Below the pieces are notes generated by a model. The model was given only the letters and a program-made list of their open reading frames with translations. It searched no databases and was not told the origin of the DNA. DNA of 64,000 bases. Source: Mesorhizobium loti. GTDB lineage: Bacteria; Pseudomonadota; Alphaproteobacteria; Rhizobiales; Rhizobiaceae. The DNA lies in NCBI RefSeq assembly GCF_002858745.1, contig NZ_PJRO01000008.1, positions 62,001 to 126,000 on the forward strand. The letters run 5' to 3'. The first letter of the stretch is position 1. The number at the start of each line of letters is the position of its first letter. Positions 1 to 8,021 of this stretch are shown here, one piece after another. Both the position numbers and the translations under genes were made by a program.

Positions 1-651
1 CAGGAAAACGAAACGATCGGCGAGGATGGCAGCGATAAAGCCGCTGGCGCAGCCCAGCACATAACCGATCAACACCGAGTGGAAGATGGTCTGGTTCACA
101 TCAGCCCACAGCACCGGCAACGAATTGACGATGCGCACGCCGACGGAACTTGGCGGCGGCAACAGGATGAACGGAATGCCGGCGCCACGCGTGACCGCTT
201 CCCACCAGACCAGGATCCAGACGCCAAACAATGCCGGGACGGCCAGCTTCAACGCGGTCGCTAGCCCACGACTGGACGGCTTCATCGATGACAGCACTGC
301 CACGCAGCGCCAGCCGAGCAGCCAGGCTGCAGCCAGCAACAGATAATACGGCGCACGTGCCGTACCCTCGAAACCGGCAATGCCGTGCAGCAGCAGCAAT
401 GCGACCGTGGTCGAGCCTGCAAACAGGATCAGCGCTTCCAGCGCCGGGACAAGCACAAACATGGACAGCACCGCCGCGACGATGGCGATGCCGTACATCA
501 GGCCTTTGGTGCCCATGTAGGGGTACTCGATCGTGGCGGTCGGCTGCGTCCCCGCGGCCACTTCCGGCACGCTCATGGCGCCCCATATTGCCGCCACGAG
601 GCAAAGCACAATTGCAAGCACGGCCTGCCAGGATGGCTTCAGGGCCTTCAT
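1..651 (-). CDS. ABC transporter permease (partial, 3' end outside window)
   Basis: An open frame runs from the ATG at 651-649 to the window edge without a stop, giving 217 visible residues. The protein is hydrophobic with several membrane segments. The stretch LLPPPSSVGVRIVNSL followed by a membrane helix is typical of SsuC/TauC/ThiX-type permeases of the NitT/TauT import family. Its ATG overlaps the TGA of the preceding permease by four bases (ATGA), so the two are probably translationally coupled. It would pair with that permease and the ATPase at 1533-2324 to form an inner-membrane importer. The periplasmic binding protein is not in the window and may lie beyond position 1. The substrate is not visible; operon context suggests a pyrimidine or related heterocycle. 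Confidence 0.85.
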   Translation of the reverse strand, partial: MKALKPSWQAVLAIVLCLVAAIWGAMSVPEVAAGTQPTATIEYPYMGTKGLMYGIAIVAAVLSMFVLVPALEALILFAGSTTVALLLLHGIAGFEGTARAPYYLLLAAAWLLGWRCVAVLSSMKPSSRGLATALKLAVPALFGVWILVWWEAVTRGAGIPFILLPPPSSVGVRIVNSLPVLWADVNQTIFHSVLIGYVLGCASGFIAAILADRFVFL

Positions 652-1526
652 GCCGGCCTCCCGCCCATGGCGCGATCGACAAGACGGCCAGCCAGCCCCA
701 CCAACGCGACCAGAAGTGCGGCCACCACCGAGCCCGCCACCAGCGCCGACCAGATGTCTATCGTCTGGCTGTAATAGGCGCCAGCGAGCAGCTTGGCGCC
801 GATGCCGGCAACGGCGCCTGTCGGCAACTCACCAACGATGGCACCGACGAGGCTCGCCGCCACCGCCACCTTCATCGAGGCGAACAGGAATGGCACCGAC
901 GCCGGCACGCGCAGCTTCCAGAAGGTTTGCGAGCGACTCGCGTTGTAGGTGTGCATGAGGTCGAGATGCATGAGCTCGGGCGAACGCAAGCCCTTCACCA
1001 TGCCGACCGCTACTGGGAAGAACGAAAGATAGGTCGAGATCAGCGCCTTAGGGATCAGCCCGGTGATGCCGACGGCGGCGAGGACCACGATCACCATCGG
1101 CGCGATCGCCAAAATCGGGATGGTCTGCGAGGCGATGATCCACGGCATCAGGCTGCGGTCGAGCGTCGTGACATGCACGATGCCGACCGCAATCACGATG
1201 CCCAGCACCGTGCCGAAGGCAAAACCGAGCAGTGTCGAGGAGAGCGTCACCCAGGCATGGTAGACGAGGCTGCGATTGCTGGTGATCTTCCGCGTGAAGG
1301 TGTTCTCGAAGAAGTTCTGCGCCACTTGGTGCGGCGCCGGCAACGTCGGCTTGGGCTGGGCCAGCGTCTTGCCGATGAACTCCATCGTGCCTGGTGTGGC
1401 GTTGTTGCGGCTGTCCATGTCGCGCTGAAACGGTGCGTTCATCGCCACCGCGCCAACATACCAGATGGCCACGATGATCAAGAGGATCGTGGTAACCGGA
1501 ATGATCTTGGAACGAAGAGTGTCCAT
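648..1526 (-). CDS. ABC transporter permease, NitT/TauT-like
   Basis: The 292-residue protein has an N-terminal membrane segment (about residues 8-28), a loop, and a block of five or so membrane helices. The cytoplasmic EAA-type loop (around the KALISTYLSFFPVAVGMVKG stretch) contacts the ATPase in this family. It is the longer of the two permeases here. It starts 7 bases after the end of the ATPase gene and overlaps the next permease by ATGA, so the order ATPase, permease, permease forms one unit. Family membership is clear. The substrate is inferred only from co-transcription with dihydropyrimidinase and amidohydrolase genes. Confidence 0.9.
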   Translation of the reverse strand: MDTLRSKIIPVTTILLIIVAIWYVGAVAMNAPFQRDMDSRNNATPGTMEFIGKTLAQPKPTLPAPHQVAQNFFENTFTRKITSNRSLVYHAWVTLSSTLLGFAFGTVLGIVIAVGIVHVTTLDRSLMPWIIASQTIPILAIAPMVIVVLAAVGITGLIPKALISTYLSFFPVAVGMVKGLRSPELMHLDLMHTYNASRSQTFWKLRVPASVPFLFASMKVAVAASLVGAIVGELPTGAVAGIGAKLLAGAYYSQTIDIWSALVAGSVVAALLVALVGLAGRLVDRAMGGRPA

Positions 1527-1532
1527 TTCCGG

Positions 1533-2324
1533 TCAATCCTCGTAGGAATGGCCGGCACGCAACCCATCCCGGACCCGCGCCGCGATAGCCAGGAATTCCG
1601 GCGTCTCGCGAATATCCAGCGGGCGCTCGCGCGGCAGTGTCGACTCGATCACGTCGGTAACGCGGCCGGGCCGTGGCGACATCACCACGATGCGGGTCGA
1701 GAGATAGACGGCCTCCGGAATGGAATGGGTGACAAAACAGATCGTCTTGTCGGTAGCGGCCCACAATTGTAGCAGTTGTTCGTTGAGATGATCGCGCACG
1801 ATCTCGTCCAGCGCACCGAACGGCTCGTCCATCAAGAGAAGATCTGCTTCGAAGGCCAGAGCGCGGGCAATCGAAGCGCGCTGCTGCATGCCGCCCGACA
1901 GCTGCCACGGATACTTCTTCTCAAAGCCGGCCAGATTGACCAGCTCCATCGTGCGTTTGATGCGTGCGGCCTGTTCGGCTTTGGGCAGGCCGATGATTTC
2001 CAGCGGAAGCGCGACGTTGCGTTCGATGGTGCGCCACGGAAACAGCGCTGCTGCCTGGAACACATAACCATAAGCCCGCTTCTCGCGAGCCTGCTCAGGG
2101 GTCATGCCGTTAATGGTGATCGAACCGGAGGTCGGCTTTTCCAGATCGGCGATGACGCGCAGGAAGGTCGTCTTGCCACAGCCCGAAGGCCCGATGAAAG
2201 AAACGAATTCACCCTTGCCGATGGTTAGATCGACATTGGAAAGCGCCTGAACCGGTCCATCATTGGTCTGGAAGGTAAGGCCGAGTTTGCTTGCCGCGAC
2301 GACGGCTGGCTTTACGGCGGTCAT
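1533..2324 (-). CDS. ABC transporter ATP-binding protein, NitT/TauT-like
   Basis: This 263-residue protein has Walker A GPSGCGKT (residues 45-52), the ABC signature LSGGMQQR (142-149) and Walker B LLLMDEP (162-168) followed by FGALDE. The layout and length match SsuB/TauB-type importer ATPases. I chose the ATG at 2324 because it overlaps the TGA of the upstream small gene by four bases (ATGA). A GTG two codons earlier would also be in frame. It energises uptake through the two downstream permeases at the inner membrane. The upstream neighbours are pyrimidine-ring-opening enzymes, so uptake of pyrimidines, dihydropyrimidines or hydantoins is a reasonable inference. Confidence 0.92.
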   Translation of the reverse strand: MTAVKPAVVAASKLGLTFQTNDGPVQALSNVDLTIGKGEFVSFIGPSGCGKTTFLRVIADLEKPTSGSITINGMTPEQAREKRAYGYVFQAAALFPWRTIERNVALPLEIIGLPKAEQAARIKRTMELVNLAGFEKKYPWQLSGGMQQRASIARALAFEADLLLMDEPFGALDEIVRDHLNEQLLQLWAATDKTICFVTHSIPEAVYLSTRIVVMSPRPGRVTDVIESTLPRERPLDIRETPEFLAIAARVRDGLRAGHSYED

Positions 2325-2698
2325 TTGCACTGCGACACTTCCCCCATGACGAAGCCATTATCATCGGTCACGATGAGCTTCTTTTTGTTTTTCGGGCTTG
2401 GCTTGAGAATGAAATCCGCCGGCGCCTTGCCCTCTTCGCCTTCGGCCTCGCATTCGGTCTTCAGAAGCAGGGAGCCATCACTATTCGCTTTGGTCTCCTT
2501 GATGGTGCAGGCGCTGGCCGCCGTCACCAGATCAGTCTTGGTAACGAGCAGCATATCCTCAGCATAGACTTGCTGTCCGTTCCTGTTGATGCAGCCCGAT
2601 TTGTTGCCATAGGGCTTCGCAAGATCGATGCCGGCTGCGAGAGCCGGCGCCGCCACGAACACCGCTACTGCGACAGGTAAAAGCCGTCGCAAACTCAC
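2321..2698 (-). CDS. Small secreted protein of unknown function, four cysteines
   Basis: The 125-residue protein begins with a Sec signal peptide (Arg-Arg, hydrophobic core, cleavage near APALA-AG around residue 21). The mature part contains four cysteines, including one three residues from the C terminus (SQCK), which fits two disulfides in the periplasm. The start is GTG at 2698, overlapping the dihydropyrimidinase TGA by four bases (GTGA). Its own TGA overlaps the ATPase ATG. It is therefore locked inside the pyrimidine operon between a catabolic enzyme and the importer. I do not recognise the family. A periplasmic accessory role is possible, but it does not resemble a solute-binding protein in size. 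Confidence 0.75.
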   Translation of the reverse strand: MSLRRLLPVAVAVFVAAPALAAGIDLAKPYGNKSGCINRNGQQVYAEDMLLVTKTDLVTAASACTIKETKANSDGSLLLKTECEAEGEEGKAPADFILKPSPKNKKKLIVTDDNGFVMGEVSQCK

Positions 2699-4146
2699 AC
2701 TCCCGTCGCCGGAATGCCGGTGCGCTCCACCTTGCGTGGCGATGTGATCTCCTTCCAGGTCGAGAGCGCACGGTTGACGGCCCCATTAGGCTCGCGCGCC
2801 ACGAACTCGCCGTGCCCGGTCTTGGTTTTCACCTCGGCTTCCTGGATGGTGAGTTCACCGCGCGAGAAGACAAAGCGCGGCAGGCCGGTCACCTCATAGC
2901 CTTCGAAGACATTGTAGTCGATCACCGACTGCTGGCTCTTGGACGAGATTGTCTTCTTGCGCTTCGGATCCCACACCACGATGTCGGCATCCGCACCTTC
3001 GACGATCGCCCCCTTCTTCGGATACATGTTGAGGATCTTGGCGATGTTGGTGGACGTGACCGCCACGAATTCGTTCATGGTCAACCGGCCGGTGTTGACG
3101 CCTGCCGTCCACAGCACCGGCATACGGTCTTCCAGGCCGCCGGTTCCGTTCGGGATCTTGGTGAAGTCGCCGACGCCGAAGCGCTTCTGCTTGCTGGTGA
3201 AGGCGCAATGGTCGGTGGCCACCACCTGCAGCGAGCCCGCCTGCAGGCCGGCCCACAATGAATCCTGATGCAGCTTGTTGCGGAAGGGCGGGCTCATCAC
3301 GCGCCGCGCGGCATGATCCCAATCTTTGTTGAAATATTCGGTCTCGTCGAGCACGAGGTGCTGGATCAGCGGCTCGCCATAGACGCGCATGCCTTTCTGG
3401 CGGGCGCGCCGGATCGCTTCATGCGCCTGCTCGCAGGATGTGTGCACGACATAAAGCGGCACGCCGGCCATGTCGGCAATCATGATGGCACGATTGGTGG
3501 CCTCGCCCTCCACTTCCGGGGGGCGTGAATAGGCATGCGCCTCGGGTCCATTGTTACCGGCAGCGAGCAATTTCTGCGAAAGCGCGGCAACCACATCGCC
3601 GTTCTCGGCATGCACCAGCGGCAGCGCTCCCAGTTCGGCGCAGCGTTGGAACGACGCATACATCTCGTCGTCGTCGACCATCAAGGCGCCCTTGTAGGCC
3701 ATGAAGTGTTTGAACGAGGTAATGCCCTTGTCGACGACGGTCTTCATCTCGTTGAAGACCTGCTCGCCCCACCAGGTAATGGCCATGTGGAAGGAGAAGT
3801 CGCAGGCGGCCTTGGAGGTCTTGTTGTCCCACATCTGCAGTGCTTCGAGCAGCGACTGCTGTGGCGACGGCAGGCAGAAATCCACCACCATGGTGGTGCC
3901 GCCCGACAGAGCAGCCCGCGTGCCGCTCTCGAAATCGTCGGCCGAATAAGTGCCCATGAAGGGCATCTCAAGATGGGTATGCGGGTCGATGCCGCCCGGC
4001 ATGACAAAACAGCCGGTGGCGTCGAACTCATGGTCGCCATGCAGATTCTGGCCGATCGCGACGATCTTGCCGTGCTGGATCAGCACATCGGCTTTCCACG
4101 TCCGGTCGGCCGTGACGACGGTGCCGTTCCTGATCACTCTGGTCAT
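2695..4146 (-). CDS. hydA: Dihydropyrimidinase (D-hydantoinase family)
   Basis: This 483-residue cytoplasmic amidohydrolase opens the ring of 5,6-dihydrouracil or dihydrothymine to give N-carbamoyl-beta-amino acids. Visible metal-site residues are the HxH of GIDPHTHLE (His56, His58), the bridging lysine in FMAYKG (about Lys152), His179, His235 in YVVHTS, and Asp312 in VATDHCAF. Length is normal for the family. It lies 130 bases downstream of the amidohydrolase that performs the next step, with a long palindrome in the gap. Hydantoinase is the alternative name. Linkage to preTA-type genes, the amidohydrolase, the aminotransferase and RutR favours pyrimidine breakdown. Confidence 0.93.
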   Translation of the reverse strand: MTRVIRNGTVVTADRTWKADVLIQHGKIVAIGQNLHGDHEFDATGCFVMPGGIDPHTHLEMPFMGTYSADDFESGTRAALSGGTTMVVDFCLPSPQQSLLEALQMWDNKTSKAACDFSFHMAITWWGEQVFNEMKTVVDKGITSFKHFMAYKGALMVDDDEMYASFQRCAELGALPLVHAENGDVVAALSQKLLAAGNNGPEAHAYSRPPEVEGEATNRAIMIADMAGVPLYVVHTSCEQAHEAIRRARQKGMRVYGEPLIQHLVLDETEYFNKDWDHAARRVMSPPFRNKLHQDSLWAGLQAGSLQVVATDHCAFTSKQKRFGVGDFTKIPNGTGGLEDRMPVLWTAGVNTGRLTMNEFVAVTSTNIAKILNMYPKKGAIVEGADADIVVWDPKRKKTISSKSQQSVIDYNVFEGYEVTGLPRFVFSRGELTIQEAEVKTKTGHGEFVAREPNGAVNRALSTWKEITSPRKVERTGIPATGV

Positions 4147-4208
4147 TTTGCAGTTCCCTCGTTTCGTTCGCGCTTCTTGTGAGCTGCGTTCGGTATGTGA
4201 TTCAGATC

Positions 4209-4276
4209 AGGCGACTTTGGACAATAAGTGCATCGATTTTGGCCGGAGATCGATGGCTTGTCCTCCAAAGTCGCCT
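4209..4276. repeat. Long nested palindrome between amidohydrolase and dihydropyrimidinase genes
   Basis: The outer arms 4209-4221 (AGGCGACTTTGGA) and 4264-4276 are perfect reverse complements. The inner arms CATCGAT (4231-4237) and ATCGATG (4249-4255) are also complementary. The outer right arm ends on the stop codon of the amidohydrolase gene (TAA at 4278-4276, minus strand). There is no U-tract, so this is not a classical intrinsic terminator. The core TGCATCGATTTTG recurs in a larger palindrome at 62626-62727. Confidence 0.8.
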
Positions 4277-5526
4277 TATTCGACGATCTCCGCAGTCTCC
4301 GCCACCGCATGGAACAGCACGTCGCAACCGGCGGCGGCCCATTCCTTCGAGATGTCCTCGGCTTCGTTGTGCGAAAGCCCGTCGACGCAGGGACACATCA
4401 CCATCGTGGAGGGCGCCACCCTCGCCGTCCAGCAGGCATCGTGGCCGGCGCCGGAAATGATGTTCATGTGCGAATAGCCGAGCTTCTCCGCCGCCGCGCG
4501 CACACGGGCAACCAGCGTCGGATCGAAGGTGACGGGATCGAAATGGCCGACCGCTTCGACGGAGCAGCCGACGCCCAGTTCCTTGGCAATCCTGGGCGCC
4601 TCGGCCTCGACCGCAGCGCGCATCCGGTCGAGCTTGGCCTGCTCCGGCGACCGGATATCGACGGTAAAGACCACGGTTCCGGGCAGCACGTTGCGTGAAT
4701 TGGGCGAGAACTTGACCTGGCCGACGCCGCCGACGGCGCCAGGCTGGTTGTCCATCGCCACCTTCTGAACCATCTCGAAGATACGCGCCATGGCGAGACC
4801 GGCATTGACGCGCATATTCATTGGCGTCGAGCCGGTATGCGCTTCCTTGCCGGTCAGCGTGAACTCGAGCCACCACAGGCCCTGGCCGTGCGTGACGACA
4901 CCGATCTGCTTGTTTTCGGCTTCGAGGATCGGCCCCTGCTCGATGTGGTATTCGAAATAGGCGTGCATCTTGCGCGCCCCGACCTCTTCGTCGCCGACCC
5001 AACCTATGCGCTTCAGCTCGTCGCCGAAGATCTTGCCGTCTGGATCCGTGCGCAGATAGGCATAGTCCAGCGTATGCACGCCAGCGAAGACACCGGATGC
5101 CAGCATGGCGGGCGCGAAACGCGCACCCTCCTCGTTCGTCCAGTTGGTGACGACGATCGGATGTTTGGTCTTGATGCCGAGGTCGTTCAGCGTACGGATG
5201 ACTTCGAGCCCGCCAAGCACGCCAAGCACGCCGTCATATTTGCCACCGGTAGGCTGCGTGTCGAGATGGGAGCCGACATAGACCGGCAGCGCATCGGGAT
5301 CGGTGCCTTCGCGGCGGGCGAACATGGTGCCCATCTTGTCGATGCCGGTTTTGAGACCGGCCGCATCGCACCAGCGCTTGAAAAGATGCCGCCCTTCCCC
5401 GTCCGCGTCGGTCAGTGTCTGGCGATTGTTGCCGCCGGCGATGCCGGGGCCGATCTTCGCCATCTCCATCAATGAATCCCATAGGCGATCGGGATTGATG
5501 CGCAGATTCTCGCCGGGTGCGGCCAT
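4276..5526 (-). CDS. pydC: N-carbamoyl-beta-alanine amidohydrolase (beta-ureidopropionase), M20-type Zn hydrolase
   Basis: The 416-residue protein belongs to the M20 metallopeptidase-like carbamoylase family (beta-ureidopropionase, allantoate amidohydrolase, L-carbamoylase). Metal-binding motifs are GSHLDTQPTGGKYDG (His87, Asp89, Asp98), TNEEGARF (Glu132/133) and the His/Glu of EYHIEQG near residue 193. It would hydrolyse the dihydropyrimidinase product to beta-alanine (or 3-aminoisobutyrate), CO2 and ammonia. It sits between the aminotransferase that uses beta-alanine and the dihydropyrimidinase, which supports the beta-ureidopropionase assignment over allantoate amidohydrolase. The sequence alone does not exclude other N-carbamoyl substrates. 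Confidence 0.88.
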   Translation of the reverse strand: MAAPGENLRINPDRLWDSLMEMAKIGPGIAGGNNRQTLTDADGEGRHLFKRWCDAAGLKTGIDKMGTMFARREGTDPDALPVYVGSHLDTQPTGGKYDGVLGVLGGLEVIRTLNDLGIKTKHPIVVTNWTNEEGARFAPAMLASGVFAGVHTLDYAYLRTDPDGKIFGDELKRIGWVGDEEVGARKMHAYFEYHIEQGPILEAENKQIGVVTHGQGLWWLEFTLTGKEAHTGSTPMNMRVNAGLAMARIFEMVQKVAMDNQPGAVGGVGQVKFSPNSRNVLPGTVVFTVDIRSPEQAKLDRMRAAVEAEAPRIAKELGVGCSVEAVGHFDPVTFDPTLVARVRAAAEKLGYSHMNIISGAGHDACWTARVAPSTMVMCPCVDGLSHNEAEDISKEWAAAGCDVLFHAVAETAEIVE

Positions 5527-5548
5527 TATGGTCCTCTCATTGTCTCAG

Positions 5549-5698
5549 CGTTGCAGCCGGCGGTTCCCGACGCCGGCTGCAACGTTTGGCTTTCGCCTTA
5601 GAACGCCGCGCGTCCTTTCGGACGCGCAAAAGGACGCTCTAACACTCTAAATCTACGCGTCGGCCGGAAAAATCGGTTACGATTTTCCGGCCGACGCG
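5549..5698. repeat. Cluster of three hairpins between aminotransferase and pydC
   Basis: Three separate inverted repeats occur in a 172-base gap. H1 is 5549-5584 with perfect 14-base arms (CGTTGCAGCCGGCG) and an 8-base loop. H2 is 5608-5627 with GCGCGTCC/GGACGCGC around TTTC. H3 is 5656-5698 with arms CGCGTCGGCCGGAAAA(A)TCG, a one-base bulge and a 4-base loop, abutting the aminotransferase stop codon. None has a U-tract. The block looks like intergenic repeat modules that could stabilise or attenuate the transcript between the two genes. Confidence 0.8.
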
Positions 5699-7027
5699 CT
5701 AGTCAATAGCCCTCAAAACCTCACGCACATGGTCGATCAGCTCATTGATCTGGCCCTTGGTGATGATGAGCGGCGGCGACAGCGCGATGATATCGCCAGT
5801 GGTACGGATGAGTGCGCCGCGTTCGAAGGCTTTTACGAAGGCCGAGAAGGCGCGCTTGGTCGGCTGACCGGCAATCGGTGCGAGTTCAATGGCACCGATC
5901 AGGCCGATGTTGCGGATGTCGATGACATTCGGTTCGCCCTTGAGCGAATGCAACGCATCCTCCCAATAAGGCGCAAGTTCCTCGCCACGGGTCAGAAGGC
6001 CTTCTTCCTTGTAGGTGTCCAGCGTACCGAGTGCCGCAGCGCAGGCGATCGGATTGCCCGAATAGGTATAGCCGTGGAAGAACTCGATCATGTGGTCCGG
6101 GCCGGTCATGAACGTGTCGTGGATTTCCTTGGTCACGAACACCGCGCCCATGGGGACAACGCCGTTGGACACGCCCTTGGCAGTGGTGATGATATCGGGC
6201 GTCACGCCAAAATAGTCGGCGGCGAACGGCGCGCCGAGGCGACCGAAACCGGTGATGACTTCATCGAAGATCAACAGGATGCCGTGCTTGGTGCAGATCT
6301 CGCGCAGGCGCTGCAGATAGCCCTTCGGCGGCAGGATGACGCCGGTGGAGCCGGCGACCGGTTCGACGATGACGGCAGCGATGGTCGAAGCATCATGCAG
6401 CGTGACGATGCGTTCCAGCTCGTCAGCAAGCTCCGCGCCATGTTCCGGCACGCCCTTGGTGAAGGCGTTCTTTTCCGGCAGATGGGTATGCGGCATGTGG
6501 TCGACGCCGGTGAGCAGCGTGCCGAACATCTTGCGATTGCTGACGATGCCGCCAACCGAGATGCCGCCGAAATTGACGCCATGATAACCACGCTCGCGGC
6601 CGATCAGACGGAAGCGCGAGCCGTTGCCCTTGGCGCGATGATAAGCGATCGCCATCTTGAGCGCGGTGTCGACCGATTCCGAACCCGAATTGGTGAAGAA
6701 GACATGGTCCATGCCCTTGGGCGCGATATCGACCAGCCGGTTTGCCAGTTCGAACACGATCGGGTGGCCCATCTGGAAGGCAGGGGCGTAGTCGAGCTCC
6801 GCAGCCTGGTGCTGAATCGCTTCGGTGATCTTCGGGCGGCAGTGGCCGGCATTGACGCACCACAGGCCGGCGGTGCCATCGAGGATCTTGCGGCCGTCGG
6901 AGGCCGTGTAGTGCATGTCCTTGGCGGCAACCAGCATACGAGGCGCCTGCTTGAACTGCCGGTTCGCCGTAAACGGCATCCAGAATGCACTGAGATCGTT
7001 CGGCGTTACCTTGAGCCGATTGGACAT
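5699..7027 (-). CDS. Class III aminotransferase, beta-alanine (omega-amino acid):pyruvate type
   Basis: This 442-residue PLP enzyme has FDEVITGFGR (Asp255 region) and the Schiff-base lysine in TTAKGVSNG (Lys284). It has the N-terminal FWMPFTANRQFK segment typical of omega-amino acid:pyruvate aminotransferases. In this context it would convert beta-alanine or 3-aminoisobutyrate to malonate semialdehyde or its methyl form. I chose the ATG at 7027 (MSNRL), preceded by AAAGGAAAG, over a TTG two codons upstream. It is the first gene of the minus-strand operon and faces rutR across a 240-base promoter region. No (methyl)malonate-semialdehyde dehydrogenase gene is in the window. Confidence 0.88.
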   Translation of the reverse strand: MSNRLKVTPNDLSAFWMPFTANRQFKQAPRMLVAAKDMHYTASDGRKILDGTAGLWCVNAGHCRPKITEAIQHQAAELDYAPAFQMGHPIVFELANRLVDIAPKGMDHVFFTNSGSESVDTALKMAIAYHRAKGNGSRFRLIGRERGYHGVNFGGISVGGIVSNRKMFGTLLTGVDHMPHTHLPEKNAFTKGVPEHGAELADELERIVTLHDASTIAAVIVEPVAGSTGVILPPKGYLQRLREICTKHGILLIFDEVITGFGRLGAPFAADYFGVTPDIITTAKGVSNGVVPMGAVFVTKEIHDTFMTGPDHMIEFFHGYTYSGNPIACAAALGTLDTYKEEGLLTRGEELAPYWEDALHSLKGEPNVIDIRNIGLIGAIELAPIAGQPTKRAFSAFVKAFERGALIRTTGDIIALSPPLIITKGQINELIDHVREVLRAID

Positions 7028-7106
7028 GACCAAGCTTTCCTTTCACTGCTTCGTTTCGGTGCGGCCAACGCTTGGTCTTCGGCGCGTTTTCATGCTACGC
7101 AAATTT

Positions 7107-7122
7107 TTGACCGGATGGACAA
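7107..7122. promoter_or_regulatory. Putative RutR operator in the aminotransferase/rutR intergenic region
   Basis: TTGACCGGATGGACAA matches the Escherichia coli RutR consensus TTGACCA-NN-TGGTCAA at 12 of 14 defined positions. It lies 80 bases upstream of the aminotransferase ATG and about 145 bases upstream of rutR, so it could control both divergent units. A second element, a direct repeat of TGGTCCAG at 7206-7213 and 7219-7226, lies closer to rutR and might be a separate site. Confidence 0.6.
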
Positions 7123-7267
7123 ACGTTAGCACCGCCATGGAGACGGTCAAGGGATTACTAGCGGAAATGCCGCATTCGAAGCGCGCTCCACAGCTCAGCA
7201 AAAACTGGTCCAGACGATTGGTCCAGTTTGCCTTCAACACCTTGTCTTGCAAAGGGCTTCTCACGAC

Positions 7268-7906
7268 ATGAACGCCCCTGCACCGCGCCGTACCCGCATC
7301 CAGCAGGAAAAGCGCGAGCTGATCCTGGAAGCAGCACTTGAGGTCTTTTCCACCCACGGCTTCCGCGGCGCGACGATCGACCAGATCGCCGAGGCAGCCG
7401 GCATGTCGAAGCCGAACCTGCTCTACTATTTCCGCCGCAAGGAGGAAATCCACGAGACGCTGATCCAGCGCCTGCTGGATACCTGGCTTGGGCCGCTGCG
7501 AGAACTCGACGATGTCGGCGATCCGCTGACGGAACTGCGCAGCTACATCCGCCGCAAGCTGGAGATGGCGCGCGACTATCCGCGCGAGAGCCGGCTGTTC
7601 GCCAACGAAATCCTGCAAGGAGCGCCGCGCATCATGCCTTTGCTGGAGGGTGAGCTCAAAAGCCTCGTCGAAGAGAAAGTTGCCATCATCAAGGGCTGGA
7701 TGCGCGCCGGCAAGATCGTTCGCACGGACCCCAGGCACCTGATTTTCTCGATCTGGGCCACCACGCAGCACTATGCCGATTTCGACGTGCAGGTGCGCGC
7801 CGTGCTCGGACCCGACCTTGGCGGTGATGGCCGCTTCGAGGATGCTGCGCGCTTTCTGGAGCAGCTTTTCCTCGACGGGCTGAAGCCGAAGACCGACGCG
7901 AACTGA
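7268..7906 (+). CDS. rutR: TetR-family regulator, RutR-like
   Basis: The 212-residue protein has an N-terminal TetR helix-turn-helix (about residues 33-52, IDQIAEAAGMSKPNLLYYF). Its C-terminal half strongly recalls E. coli RutR: KLEMARDYPRESRLFANEIL, GAPRIMPLLEGELKSLVEEK and LIFSIWATTQHYADF. RutR senses uracil/thymine and represses pyrimidine-utilisation genes. The ATG at 7268 is preferred over an in-frame TTG at 7247, because it has AAAGGG upstream and the family N terminus begins there. Position beside the aminotransferase operon and two RutR-type boxes in the window support control of the reductive pathway here, rather than the Rut monooxygenase pathway known from E. coli. Confidence 0.9.
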   Translation: MNAPAPRRTRIQQEKRELILEAALEVFSTHGFRGATIDQIAEAAGMSKPNLLYYFRRKEEIHETLIQRLLDTWLGPLRELDDVGDPLTELRSYIRRKLEMARDYPRESRLFANEILQGAPRIMPLLEGELKSLVEEKVAIIKGWMRAGKIVRTDPRHLIFSIWATTQHYADFDVQVRAVLGPDLGGDGRFEDAARFLEQLFLDGLKPKTDAN

Positions 7907-8021
7907 CAGCTGCCATCCATGTGCAACCCATCACTCTTGCGAAGTCGAAACTTGCCTGTCCGGCGTTGACCTGGCCAGCAATCGTGCGAAGTAATGCACG
8001 CGGGGGCATGGAGGACATTGC

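Noticed and set aside
231..1772. 513-codon open frame on the plus strand opposite the ABC permease genes
   Set aside because: Arg/His-rich composition with no domain; it is an antisense shadow of high-GC coding DNA whose minus-strand frames encode clear transporter proteins.
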